Shown: positions 35,389-46,382 of the stretch, in pieces | Layout of the letters: every line of letters begins with the position of its first letter | Position numbering within the stretch: the first letter of the stretch is position 1 | Assembly (NCBI RefSeq): GCF_027595985.1 | Contig: NC_073313.1 | Coordinates: 83,888,494-83,952,493, forward strand | Source: Sorex araneus | Taxonomy: Eukaryota; Chordata; Mammalia; Eulipotyphla; Soricidae | DNA length: 64,000 nt | Direction of reading: 5' to 3' | The notes under the pieces: generated by a model | What the model saw: the letters and a program-made list of their open reading frames with translations, nothing else | The model's database searches: none | What the model was told of the DNA's origin: nothing | Translations under genes and position numbers: made by a program

Positions 35389-35524
35389 ATACTGTGAGAG
35401 AATCTTCAAGAATAGAAGAGAATCTTGGAGGAATACTCTATAATGTTGACACAAATTGTACATCATGATCATAGTCTATAATTGATCCACTACTTTGTTC
35501 CGCTTTGTTTTTAAATGACATTCA

Positions 35525-35655
35525 ACTAGAGGTGGTGGCTGCTCCTGGCTTGGTACTCAGGGGTTGCTTGTGCTTGAAGGACCATGTGGTGCTGGGAATT
35601 GAACCCAGGATCCCATACGTGCAAGGCAGATGATCTTCCACAGTCCCAGCCAAGG
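35525..35655 (-). mobile_element. SOR-like SINE, old
   Basis: Minus strand: ctcaggggttgcttgtgc, gtgctgggaattgaaccc, gtgcaaggcagatgatc. Confidence 0.65.
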
Positions 35656-35924
35656 ATACTACTTTAAAGTGTTAATTCACTCTGCTCAGTATTCGTCTTG
35701 TTTTCTCTCATTTTGTTTTCTGGTTACAACTGTCATCCTCTAAGCTTAATTCTTTCATCAATCTACCGAGCAATAGCATTCATTTGTAAGAACTACACCT
35801 GGAGAAGAAATAGTACTATTTCCCTATCATTTGCTCTCTTGAAAAAGTCCAGTGAAATGAAGTTCATAATTAAATCACAATATTATTGAATTTTCTAGCT
35901 AGAAAAAACTAGACAGATTATGAG

Positions 35925-36020
35925 TCCAATTGATTTAATTAACATTTAAGGAAATTAAGCCAGAGAATTAAAATGGTTTGACAAATATCAGCCGGTCAAC
36001 CAGGGCAGCAATTTAGGTGC
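35925..36020 (+). repeat. MIR SINE fragment
   Basis: atttaaggaaattaagccag, ggtttgacaaatatc and ccagggcagcaatttagg follow the MIR core order. Diverged. Confidence 0.45.
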
Positions 36021-36044
36021 CTTTTTTTTAGATTCTAGATTTTG

Positions 36045-36188
36045 TCTTATTTGAATTTTTGGGCCACATCTAGCAATGCTTGGGAACTACTTCAGGTAGT
36101 GCTGGGAGGACCATCCAGTGCCAGAGATCAAACTACGGTCAGTGGCACACAAGGCAAGTGCCTTACCCCCGTACAATCGTTTCAGCCC
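36045..36188 (-). mobile_element. SOR SINE, short type, old
   Basis: Minus copy: ttttgggccacatctagc, agtgccagagatcaaac, aaggcaagtgccttacc, head ending tttcagccc. Confidence 0.75.
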
Positions 36189-37360
36189 AGACCTCTTGAC
36201 TTTTTAGCCAGTAGTGCTTACAACATTTTAACTTATTGACTTTATATTCATTGTATTTGTTCTCTTGAAGATGACAATAACAGTAGGAGGTAAGATCTTG
36301 CAATTGTTTTATTCAGAGATTTTACAACACTGACCAAACCACTGCTGAGGGATATTGGTTGCATTAATGAGGATTAGGCTCTGTTCAATGCTTGTTTAAC
36401 ATTTCTATCAGTGATTCTGATGAAAGGAGTGGACTAGCTTAGTTAATTACTACAAAACAGGGAAGAGCCATAGTGAGCACCTTAGGGGACCAGATATGGC
36501 AACTATGATTACCATTTACTATGATTACCATTACATTTGCAAAGGACTGCAAATATTTAAAAAGTAGAAGGAGGATCATAGAACAATTTTCAGGTGTCTT
36601 GCAGCACTAATGAATAAACTATTGTATAATAAAACTGTGACAAGACAAAATAGAAATGAGATCATTTAACTTCAAGTAGGGAATGGTATAAGACTTGGTA
36701 TTGATGAAGGATTATTATATAAAAAACACCAGTTGTGGTCTCTCACTAGAGAGGAAAGACAAAGGAAAAAATGAACTCAAGATTTAGGATCGAATTAGAT
36801 TAGACACAAGAAAGGATTACCTAACTCAGCAACAGATTAAAATGAGATGAATTTTAGAAGGAGATAAAGCTCTCCTTCATGTTTAATTACTGATTCTTTA
36901 GAATGGTCTGGCTCTCTCTAAAAGAAAAAATCAACAGCAGTCATTTTTATTCATAGAACTGTTTGAAATTTGTGAGGAATTATCAGTTAGGATGAAATAT
37001 TTTAAAAATATTTAATCACTTTTCAGTTAGGAAAGCTTTGCTCCACTAAAAAGAAAAAGAATTAAAACATTACTGGATTATCTCAATCATAAAACATCGT
37101 ATTTTTAGAAACAGCAAACTATAATTTCAAAGACAGAAACATACTGATAAAAGATAAGTCATACAATATTAAAGATGTAATAAAACTTAAAATAATTTAC
37201 TGCAACATGATTGTATTATAAGAAATCCAAGTCCAAGGAATTATGTATTGGGTAGCGTCAAAAAATTTAGTTGCAAATAGAGCCAGCTCTGTTACCTCAA
37301 TCTTTCAAAGGCCAGGCCAGGGGGTGCATCATTAGAAAATGTTACCTCTAGTATTCATAT
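36189..37360. other. STK26 intron 3, repeat-poor part
   Basis: About 1.2 kb of AT-rich DNA with no repeat or exon recognised. Confidence 0.5.
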
Positions 37361-37361
37361 T

Positions 37362-37506
37362 TAAATTTTTGTTTGTTTGGGGCCCACACCTGACATTGCT
37401 CAAAGCTCACTCCAGGCTCAGCCCTCAGGAGTTGCATTGCAGGAGATAAAATTGGGTTGGCCATGCACAAGGCAATCATCTTAACTCCTATACTATCTCT
37501 GGACCA
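37362..37506 (-). mobile_element. SOR SINE, short type, old
   Basis: Minus copy: gtttggggcccacacctg, ggttggccatgcacaagg, head ending ctctggacc. Confidence 0.7.
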
Positions 37507-38119
37507 ACTTTTAATCTAAATGGAATTTCATTTTAATAAAAACTTTAAGGTGAAAACTGTAATATTGGCAGACTCATACTAAGGTGAGATATAACAACCA
37601 CTGTTTCTCAAAAACATTTTATATAGGAACACATCTTCATTGGATGAAACTTTTGCTGTGAACTGTAAGATTTTAGTTTCCTGATCCTGACTCAACGAAA
37701 TGGTGGTAACAGTAACAAATTATTGAAACAATCAAAGATGTCATTACATCTCAACTGACCTATAAGGGGTAGAAAGAGTACTAAGAACTGGCTTAGTAGG
37801 TCTAGTTAGTCAGAATTCAAACATAAATTCCAATGACAGTTATCTGAACTGGATTTTTTTTCTTTATGTTAGGGATAAAAATGAAAGGCGAAACACTAAA
37901 TTGACAGTAATTGTCACACACCCATTCTTAACCTGGGAGGAATCATTTTACTAAGAAATTTGCATTTCTTGTCTACTCGAATAATCTCAATTACATTCTC
38001 AATCCTGGAATACATCTAAATCTACGTAATGGTAGTGATCTTAAAGAGAGATTAATTTGACCATATTGACTAACACAACCATTGACTTGTATCCAAATCC
38101 ACTGCTTACTCCAATTAGA

Positions 38120-38290
38120 AGGTGAAGTAAAGGGGCTGGAGTGATAGCACAGCAGGTAGGGCATTTGCCTTGCAGGTGGCTGACCCAGGTTCGAATCCCA
38201 GCATTCCGTATGGTCCCCTGAGCACTGCCAGGAGTGATTCCTGAGTGCATGACCAGGTGTAACCCCAAAAATAAAAATAGGTAAAGTAGG
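38120..38290 (+). mobile_element. SOR SINE, short type (first of a tandem pair)
   Basis: Plus copy: ggggctggagtgatagcac, B box aggttcgaatccc, tail aaaaataaaaatagg. The left duplication aggtgaagtaaa is at 38,120-38,131 and the middle copy aggtaaagtagg at 38,279-38,290. Confidence 0.92.
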
Positions 38291-38479
38291 GACTGGAGCG
38301 ATAGCACAGCAAGTAGGGCGTTTGCCTTGCACACAGTCGACCTGGGTTCAGTTCCCAGCATCCTATATAGTCCCCTGAGCACCACCAGGAGTAATTCCTG
38401 AGTAGAGAGCCAGGAGTAACCCCTGGGCATCGCCGGTGTGACCCCCCCCGAAAAAAGAAAAAAAAATAGGTGAAGTAAA
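38288..38479 (+). mobile_element. SOR SINE, short type (second of a tandem pair)
   Basis: Plus copy: gactggagcgatagcacagc, gggttcagttcccagc, tail with a run of C then A. The right duplication aggtgaagtaaa is at 38,468-38,479, identical to the left one at 38,120. Confidence 0.92.
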
Positions 38480-38562
38480 ACTACACTACGGTGACTACGG
38501 TGTGTATATATGTGTGTCTGTGTGTGTGTGTCTGTGCATCTGTAAATATCTTAAATACTTAC

Positions 38563-38619
38563 AAGATCCAGTGCTGAACCACCACCCAGGTATTCCATTA
38601 TTATCCATAATTTGGAACC
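38563..38619 (-). CDS. STK26: STK26 exon 3 (kinase hinge)
   Basis: Length 57 nt = 19 codons: GSKLWIIMEYLGGGSALDL. Contains the gatekeeper and hinge (IMEYLGGGS). Acceptor ggcttttatag, donor gtaagt. Identical to human as I recall it. Confidence 0.98.
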
Positions 38620-39715
38620 CTATAAAAGCCACAAAACAATATTATAAACATGAGTCAAATAGTGCATTAAAATAAAGTGTTGAATCACAAACATAATAAT
38701 GTATTGATTCTAAAATACAGGTTCAAATTTGTATATCTGAAAACAAGTATATATTTTCCTTCTGAAATTCCAAATAAAAGTTCTAAATCTGTGCACACAC
38801 ATGCTATTTAGTTGATAATATAGTTAAATAATAATTATTTGTTATTAGTGAACCATTTATAAAACCCAGAAAAAATTCATAGTTTTAATGAATTTTTTTT
38901 AATTATCATGAATGATAATTCTGAAAGGACAGCTAAAGAATAAGGAGGTAAAAGAGTCTTGGAAGAACTTTGAATGGAGCTTCTGGTTACTTCCCATGTG
39001 ATTTGAGAGTTTGAGGATAATTGGATATTTTGCCTTACTTTAGTTTTTGTTTGTTTCAGTATATTTTACTACTTTTGCCAGCCAAGATTAAAGAACATTT
39101 TTGGTACACATATAGAACCTAGCCCCACTGTTCCAGTACCTCTAGGAAACACTCCAATATAGGATACAAAAGAGAATTTTTTTGTAGGCCTCCAGAGTTG
39201 ACATAGAAATGGAATGGATGGGATTAGTATAATTGCAAGTAGCCAAGCTATGTTCCAAAGGTCAATTTTTAATTATGGTGGTTGAAATTTTGAAAGCAAA
39301 CATTTCCCCATAAAAATAATGTCTAGATTATTTCTGTGTATGTCTGGAGTAGTCCCCCTGGAAAGACAATTTAATGCGAAGATACTCATAGCATAGAAAG
39401 AAGAGTACCAGAGAAACTATTTGTTCCATGTTTCTAGGGGAAGCAATGTTGCTAAGGGAAAAATATATTCAGTATTGTGCTTCAACTTGAGATGCCAGAA
39501 ACACATTTCTCACCTTTATAGCCCTAGCTGTGGCATGATGATTCTCAAGCTACTGCTGGTAGCCCTCAAACTTTGAAATCCCTAGGAAGTAGTCTGAAGC
39601 TCCATTCAAAATTTTCAAGTGCCTCTATGGGGCAGGGGCTTTATCATGGTAGAGAAAGGACTCCAGGAATATGATGATGAATATTTAGGTGACAATATAG
39701 CAAGGCAACTGGAAT
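38620..39715. other. STK26 intron 2, exon-3-proximal part
   Basis: AT-rich, no SINE. Holds one copy (39,118-39,164) of a 47-bp sequence repeated at 40,295-40,341. Confidence 0.5.
39118..39164 (+). repeat. 47-bp dispersed duplicate, copy 1
   Basis: Starts cctagccccactgttcc and ends ccaatatagga. Differs from 40,295-40,341 at one base (a for g in gaaac[a/g]ctcc). Confidence 0.93.
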
Positions 39716-39720
39716 ATGGC

Positions 39721-39976
39721 ATCACTGTCACTGTATCACTGTCATCCTGTTGCTCATCAATTTGCTCGAGCGGGCACCAGTAACATCTCCATTGTGAGAC
39801 TTGTTGTTACTGTTTTTGGCATATGGAATACGCCACAGGTAGCTTGCCAGGGTCTGCTGTGCAGGCAGAATATTCTCAGTAGCTTGCTGGGCTCTCTGAG
39901 AGGGGCAGAGGAATCGAACCTGGGTTGTCCACATGCAAGGCAAACGCCCTACCAGCTGTGCTATGGCTCCAGCCCA
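39721..39976 (-). mobile_element. SOR SINE, long type, full length
   Basis: Minus copy: 3' end tcactgtcactgtatcactg, gctcgagcgggcaccag, long-type body, B-box region gaatcgaacctgggttg, intact head ending ggctccagccc. Confidence 0.95.
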
Positions 39977-39984
39977 TAGGGCTA

Positions 39985-40155
39985 AGAAACACAGAGAAAT
40001 GACTCTGTTAAAGGGGGGGGGAGGATTACTGTGGTTCTTGGTGGTGGAATATGTGCACTGGTGAAGGGATGAGTGTTCGAGCATTGTGTAACTGAGACTT
40101 AAGCCTGAAAGCTTTGTAACTTTCCACATGGTGACTCAATAAGAAAAAAAAATTA
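39985..40155 (+). mobile_element. L1 3' UTR, 5'-truncated
   Basis: Plus strand: ggtggtggaatatgtgcac, gagtgttcgagcattgtg, terminus catggtgactcaataag plus A-run. Confidence 0.75.
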
Positions 40156-40189
40156 CCATGAAAAGACTCCTTTCTTTCATCATATTGAT

Positions 40190-40345
40190 GGTATATAATG
40201 GAGGTTCCCAAGCCTATTTGGCCTACTGCCCCCTTTCTCAGGAAAATATATTGTATCACTCAGTTACTTTGTACCTGAGGCTACTAGTGCCTCCCCTAGC
40301 CCCACTGTTCCAGTACCTCTAGGAAACGCTCCAATATAGGAAACT
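40190..40345. mobile_element. Possible DNA-transposon relic containing the 47-bp duplicate, copy 2
   Basis: ggttcccaagcctatttgg, actgccccctttctcagg and gtacctgaggctactag resemble the start of a hAT-like element, with uncertain family. 40,295-40,341 repeats 39,118-39,164. Confidence 0.35.
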
Positions 40346-40399
40346 TAAGAAATTGTATTATTTGCAGGATATAAAGAAACATAGTAAGAGATTAATGCC

Positions 40400-41050
40400 C
40401 AAAGATAATAAAAATGAAGAGCAGGAGAGGTGGTCCTTTGTAAGAAGCTTGCCACAGTGAGGGGAGAGGGGTTTGGACAGGGAAGGTACCACTATGACAA
40501 TGATAGTGATAAATGGTCACTCTGGATGAGAATTGGGCATTAAAAGTAGGTAAAATGATATACATGATACCCTTTTAGTAGCAGTATTGCAAACCACTGT
40601 AGCACTGTTGTCTGGTTGTTCATTGATTTGCTCGAGCGGGCACTAGTAACGTCTCCATTGTGAGACTTGTTACTGTTTTTGGCATATCGAATACGCCATG
40701 GGTAACTTGCCAGGCTCTGCCGTGTGGGCGCAATACTCTTGGTAGCTTGCCGGGCTCTCTGAGAGGGGCAGAGGAAACGAACCTGGGTTGGTCGCGTGCA
40801 AGGCAAACGCCCTACCCACTGTGCTATCGCTCCAGTCAAATCACAGTAGATCACAGTAACTAGAAAAGGAAAAAAGTGCCTGCCATAGGGGCAAGCTGGA
40901 GACGGAAAGGAAACTGGGGAGAACTGGTGGAGGGAAGCAGACACAGGTAAAGGGATTGTTGTTTGAACACTGCATGCCTGAAACTCAATCAGGAATAACT
41001 CTGTGACTTTGTAATTAGCTGTGATTCAATCAATAAATTAAAAAAAAACA
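40400..41050 (+). mobile_element. L1 3' UTR, interrupted by a SINE
   Basis: Plus strand: gggaattgggcat-like text at 40,528, gagaactggtggagggaag, gggattgttgtttgaacac, terminus gctgtgattcaatcaataa plus A-run at 41,040. A long SOR SINE sits at 40,594-40,838. Confidence 0.7.
40594..40838 (-). mobile_element. SOR SINE, long type, nested in L1
   Basis: Minus copy: cactgtagcactgttgtctgg, tgctcgagcgggcactag, gcatatcgaatacgcc, gcaaggcaaacgccctacc, head ending gctccagtc. Confidence 0.93.
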
Positions 41051-41920
41051 GCAAGAGAAGAAAGAAAACAAAAGAGGAAAGGAAAATGCCTGCTCTTCAA
41101 AACTGACTTCTGCTCTCCATCACAGTGGGCTAGCTTGAACTGAAGAAGAAGCTAACAGTCTTTGCTAGGAATAGAGTTTACTGTAGGAAAAAAGAGGAAA
41201 CCAATCCCTACAATAGTGGAGAGGGGAGAGGAGTTACGAAATCAGTTAATGTCAACTTATTTTGCATGTATAAATTCAGTACTTAGAACCCAAGAACTGT
41301 GAACCTGCCGCATGGCCTGAGCATTTTTTTCTTATGCCATCCATTTGTTTTTTGTAAGTAATGAGTCCAGAATGTTCCCCCCTCGCATGATATTGAAAAG
41401 AAAAAAATTTTAAATCTTTTACAACCTGTTTATCTCATTTTCACATCATACATCAAAGGGTTGTGATTTAAAATATTTATAGTACTCACACAACTCAATC
41501 ACAAAATAGCAAACCACTTCATTTAAAAAATGGGCAAATAATATAACTTGACACTTCTCCAAAGAAGACACATGAAAAACTGCTTAACATCACTCATTTC
41601 AGGGAAGGGCATGAACAAAGCAACTGTTTTCCAAGTATAAAACTATATGTGTATTTTGCAGGATACCAATCTTAAGACAGAAACCTACCAACTCTCAGTT
41701 CTTCACTAAGAATTATTCATGGAAAGCTTTCAGTGCTACGAAAGTTACGACTAAGCTACTTCTTGATTGAAAGTGAACCTTCCTCCTAGCAAGTAACCTA
41801 TTCACAGGAACTAGATCTCTTTTAATAGCCAGGGAACCAGAAGTGCCTGATAGAGCTTTTTGGACCACTTCCTATAGCTACTTCTGTAGAAAAGACTCAG
41901 ACGTTGACCATAGGTCTCAT
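41051..41920. other. STK26 intron 2 segment
   Basis: No exon. 41,470-41,640 (caaaccacttcatttaaaa, gaagacacatgaaaaactgc) has wording often seen in old L1 ORF2, a possible fragment. Confidence 0.35.
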
Positions 41921-41924
41921 GGTC

Positions 41925-42130
41925 AAAAGATTGCAAGGTTGGGGTCGAAGCAATAGTAGAGAGGGTAGGGCGTTTGCCTTACATGCGGCAGACCCAGGTT
42001 CAATCCCCGGCATCACATATGGTATCCCCAGGACCACCAAGAGCAATTCCTGAGTGCAGAGCCAGGAGTAACCCCTGAACATCACTGGGTGTGACCCAAA
42101 AAGCCAAAATAAAAAAGATTGCCAGGTTGG
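41925..42130 (+). mobile_element. SOR SINE, short type, with target-site duplication
   Basis: aaaagattgcaaggttgg (41,925-41,942) and aaaagattgccaggttgg (42,113-42,130) flank a plus copy with head ggtcgaagcaatagtagag and tail aaaaagccaaaat. Confidence 0.93.
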
Positions 42131-42194
42131 AGAAGGACAAACCATTCAAAGGGATGAGTGCAGCTTTGCATGTGCAAGGACACAGAATCTATGA

Positions 42195-42290
42195 TCTCCC
42201 CTAAAAACCCTTGTGAATGACCATCAAGCACAGAGCTTGGAATAGCCCGTGAGCACCACCTGATGTGGTCCTAGAAGAAACAAGACATGG
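42195..42290 (+). mobile_element. SOR-like SINE 3' fragment
   Basis: catcaagcacagagcttgg and gtgagcaccacctgatgtgg. Head absent. Confidence 0.55.
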
Positions 42291-42546
42291 CTAGGTAAGC
42301 CTGGAGAGTGAAACAAGGCTTGAGAGGGCATAAACTATAGCTGTAAGCTAGAGGGGATCCTCCTTGCACAATGGAGATGAACCCACAGAAGCTCTTCTTT
42401 CTGGAGCTGTGTCTGCACCACTCACAACCAAAATCTAAACCCAAAACTTAGATATTCTATTTGCATATTTGTGGGGATACAATTTCTATTTTTCATTCAA
42501 ATTTGTTTGGGCTTTAAAAAGAAAAAAGTATCTATGGTTGCTTATA

Positions 42547-42738
42547 AATAATTTTAAATAGGGGTCAGAAAGATAGTACAGTGGGTAAGGCCCTTGACTT
42601 GCATATGGCCAATCCAGGTCCAATCCCCGACATCCCATATGAACCCTGAGCACTGTAAGGAGTGATCCCTGTCTGCAGAGCTAGTAGTAACCGCTGAGCA
42701 TAGCCAGGTGTGCCTCCCCCCAAATAATAATTTTAAAT
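42547..42738 (+). mobile_element. SOR SINE, short type, with target-site duplication
   Basis: Perfect 13-bp duplication aataattttaaat at 42,547-42,559 and 42,726-42,738. Plus copy, moderately diverged. Confidence 0.92.
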
Positions 42739-43234
42739 GCTTTAGAAAGTGAATATGAAAAGAGCTTGTAACTGTAAACCATAACTACACATCTGGTACA
42801 CATAAGCATAGAAAATCCCAAAGAACAAAAGTGTGCTTCTCTAGTTATAAAATCATCCACGTATGTGAACAGTGGGTCAAAAGAGTAAGATTCATGTCCT
42901 GTATGAGCCTGGGCTGCCAGTTGGGGGTTAAGAAATGACGCTCTACTTCAATATTCAGAGGGACTGAAGAAATAAGCCTAGTGTTAACAAATTAGTGATG
43001 CCTGAGTATCAACTCTATTGTTATAATGTTTTTGAACCTTACAGTTTGCAAATGAAGGCGATATCTGTCCAAAGGGCACGGGAAGTGCTATTGTGAAACT
43101 CAAAATTCATTTGTGCACAGAAAATATATTTTAAATACTCATGCTATGCATTTCAGAGACCATAATCATTATCAAAATTAAGTGGCCTATGATGCCAGTT
43201 AAGCAACCAATCAAGTAACAGAAGCCAGTCACCA

Positions 43235-43472
43235 AAGGTCAAATGTGTAATTCCATTTATAAGAGGAACTGAGTGTAATAAAATCTGGAGACAGAAAGTA
43301 AAATGGTGAATACCAAGGACTGTATCGAGGAGGAAATGGGGAAGCTTCCAAGTGTATGAATTTCAGCTGAAGATTATGAGAAATTCTGGAAATGGATGGT
43401 GGTAACGACACAGCAGTGTACCACAAGCTACAGAACTATAACTAAAATATAGTGAAATGGTTAATTTTAAGA
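43235..43472 (+). mobile_element. Ancient L1 (L1M-type) 3' end
   Basis: aaatggtgaataccaagg, ctggaaatggatggtggt, gaactataactaaaat and gaaatggttaattttaag follow the order of old mammalian L1M 3' UTRs. The SINE pair to the right inserted in its end. Confidence 0.65.
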
Positions 43473-43909
43473 TGAATATCCACTGCCACTGTCCTCCTGT
43501 TGCTCATCGATTTGCTTGAGCGGGCACCAGTAACATCTCCATTGTGAGACTTGTTGTTACTGTTTTTGGCATATCGAATACGCCACAGGGAGCTTGCCAG
43601 GCTCTGCCATGGGGACAGGATACTCTCGGTAGCCCGCCAGGCTCTCCAAGAGGGGCAGAGGAATCGAATCGAACCCGGCTCGGCTGCATGCAAGGCAAAC
43701 ACCCTACCCGCTATGCTATCCCTTCAGCCTAGGGATGGAGTGATAGCATAGCGTGGAGGGCATCTGCCTTGCATACGACCAACCTGGGTTCGATTCCCAG
43801 CATCCCATATGGTCCCCCGAGGACTGCCAGGAGTAATTCCTGAGTGCATGACCCAGGAGTAACCCCTGTACTCCAGGTGTGGCCCAAAAAGAAAAAAATG
43901 GATATCCAC
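43473..43909. mobile_element. Head-to-head SOR SINE pair inside one target-site duplication
   Basis: tgaatatccac (43,473-43,483) and tggatatccac (43,899-43,909) enclose two SINEs. The first is a long-type copy on the minus strand (43,484-43,734, head ending cttcagcc at the right). The second is a short-type copy on the plus strand (43,735-43,893, head agggatggagtgatagcat). Heads meet in the middle and tails point outward. No duplication is visible at the junction. Confidence 0.9.
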
Positions 43910-44815
43910 ACTGAAAGAAAATAACATGGAAAAACTTTGTGAGTTTCTAGCCACCCTGGTTGTGTTCGGGGCTTACAATACCCATTTTCAACATAAAACA
44001 GAACAGTCTATTTCCAATAGGCCTTATTTAATATTTAAGTCAGTTTCCTAAAATAGCTTATCTGTTATGGATGCCTAAATATAGCAAGTATTCAGGTTTG
44101 CTCTCAAGTATGTCTGGAATTACCAGGATTCAATCCAGAAAGAGTAAACCAGAATGAGCTAACGGCAATATGTATAAACACCAGCACTACCACCACCACC
44201 AAATCCCTAGAGCTGCCTATAGTTAAGTCTACTACGGGAATCAGGAGGGGAATCTAAAACTACTGAAATTAAATGGCCACTCATAGGACTCAGCAAAGAA
44301 TCTGATCCACTGAAGAAGTGTTTGAAGTAAGGAAAAAAATACAACACAGAGAACTTCAAAAAATGTGTATATAGTAAATGAGTCATGGAAAACACGGTGA
44401 AACTGAATAGAAATGACCACATCTTCTTGGAAGTTCTTCCTTCGTACAACTCCATCCATAAAGGACAGAGGTGCCTATTTGCTTATTTGCACCTGTATCA
44501 GGTTCATACTCAATCAGATAATCTGCACCATTTCAGTGTAGTATGTATCACGAGCTTTGCAATGGTGGGAGAGATGTTCATTTTTACATCTCCACCACTG
44601 ACTATAGTAGATGACACAAAGTGACTATATGGCTATTTAATGATTCATTCTATGGTGCATTCATCTAATTCATGTGACCTGAGAATAATTCAGGCTTTGT
44701 AAAAAGGCAGTGAAATCAATAATGAAGTTCTACATTATATTAACTAATATAGATTATCCTAGGTTTATTTATTTGGTCAGCAAATCATACAAAGAGAGAA
44801 TTATATTTATCTCCT
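43910..44815. other. STK26 intron 2 segment
   Basis: No confident repeat or exon. A short (CAC)n-like stretch at 44,186-44,203. Confidence 0.5.
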
Positions 44816-44819
44816 TTTT

Positions 44820-45105
44820 TGGGGGGAGACCTCCCAAGCAGTGCTCAGGAGGCCCAAGGAGCGCCACTGACAATTATCAATCAACCAAGCCAGTGGTTTC
44901 CTGCAAGGGACTGAGGATGTGACACTACTTGGGCCCTGCAGGGTTGATGACACCCATGCCACCTCTGTGGTGCTAGGGGTGTCTAGAACCATTCCTGGTG
45001 GCGCTCGTGGGCCTTCAAGGCTGCATCTAGAGATGCTCCACTGCCAGGGATTAGATACAGGTTGGGCACCAGCCTGGCATGTACTAGTGTACTATCTTCC
45101 AGTGC
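44820..45105 (-). mobile_element. Old SOR-related SINE, extended variant
   Basis: Minus strand: gacctcccaagcagtgctca, gaccattcctggtggcgc-type text, gggattagatacaggttggg. Longer body shared with 18,725-18,972. Confidence 0.55.
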
Positions 45106-45108
45106 AGA

Positions 45109-45316
45109 GAGCATTCATTTTTTTAGAGCAACAGAAAATGCTTTATTAATTGTTTGCTGGGGAAGACTTGGCTCTTTTATTCCCTGATGCCTCCATTTCT
45201 ATTTTTCAAAAAAAATTTTTATTAGTGAATCACTGTGGGGTACAGTTACACACTTACAAACTTTCGTGCTTGCATTTCAGTCATAAAATGATCGAGTACC
45301 ATGAGCATTCATTTTT
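45109..45316 (-). mobile_element. L1 3' end with candidate 3' transduction
   Basis: gagcattcattttt occurs at 45,109-45,122 and 45,303-45,316. Between them, on the minus strand, comes a short L1 3' end (45,302 leftward to about 45,205, with terminus cagtgattcactaataa). Next is about 80 bp of non-L1 sequence, then an A-run that merges with the duplication. That extra piece contains aataaa on the minus strand at 45,142-45,147, about 18 nt before the A-run. This is the layout expected if L1 transcription read through to a downstream poly(A) signal. Confidence 0.75.
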
Positions 45317-45384
45317 ATGCGTGTCAATAGCAGCTTGGTAAGTTATAAACAAATCACTTTTGACCTACTGAGAAACCAAAAAAA

Positions 45385-45532
45385 ATCAGAAAGCCCTGAG
45401 AACACTGGTGAGGTATGTTGACACTGGTGATGGGGTTGTTACTGGAACACTGATGTCTAAAACTCAACTATGAATAACTTTGTGAGTTGTGGTGCTTTAA
45501 TAAAATAAAATAAAATAAAATCTTTTTAAAAG
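45385..45532 (+). mobile_element. L1 3' UTR end with (TAAAA)n
   Basis: Plus strand: acactggtgatggggttg, actcaactatgaataac, gtggtgctttaataaaat, ending in four or more taaaa units. Confidence 0.75.
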
Positions 45533-46382
45533 CCACCAATGAACAATAAACCCTCCCCCATCCCTATAATCCCCCCAAAGTGAAGGATCTAAAAAATGCC
45601 ATCTTTAAAAAAGTTCAAAGGCAATAAAATACTTGAAAACAGTTTAAACTCTAACCTAAGATCCATCTCCTAGTCACTTATTCTTAACATTTCAAGAGAA
45701 ATGAGCTCTGCTTTCCAACTCAAGAATCCAAAAACACTTGAGTTTTACTCAAGAGTTGTGCAGTAAGAATCTCTAGCTGCCAGAACTCTACATATTCTCT
45801 AAATTCTATATCCACAGAAACAAAATCAAACTTTGCAGGGTGAAGGGTGGGACACCAAATTATTCCATTTAATTTCGTTTCAAAAAAGATATAACATGTG
45901 CTCAGTGATGTAAAACCCGAGGACAGCTGAACTACACTTGGCTACAATGAGCTCATGACCTAGAGGGCAAGAGCATAAACAAACACCGTAACTCAATGGA
46001 ATAAGTGACATACTTATATAACTCATCAATTCTGAGATTGAGACAGACTGGACCATGGAGAATAATGTGTGAAATCTCGTGAGGAGAGCTCTTTCCTGAC
46101 AAAGGATATGTCTCAAAGACCAGCTGCATTTCTGTTCCTCCATCAACCCAAAAGTTCAGGTGTGGAAAAAATGGTGCAACTGAGTACTGGGATGCATTCA
46201 GGATACAGCTGCTAAATCTAAAAACAGTCAATTTGGCACCATAAATGGAACTGGATTCTGCCTGGAGGCCAAAGACTGCCAAATCCTAATTTAATACAGT
46301 ACCTTCAAAAAAATAGAATTTTTGAAAAGAGAAAACATAATGAAAATACCTTATGACTTAAACAATACAGCATACACATTAC
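45533..46382. other. STK26 intron 2, 5' part
   Basis: 45,895-46,180 (caatgagctcatgacctag, gcataaacaaacaccg) resembles the same ancient repeat suspected at 7,735 and 28,985. Otherwise unique. No exon. Confidence 0.4.

Noticed and set aside
37991-38430. Minus-strand frames of 113 and 129 codons
   Set aside because: They run across two tandem SOR SINEs; similar peptides (such as CTQELL...VLRGPYGMLG) recur at every SINE of this orientation.
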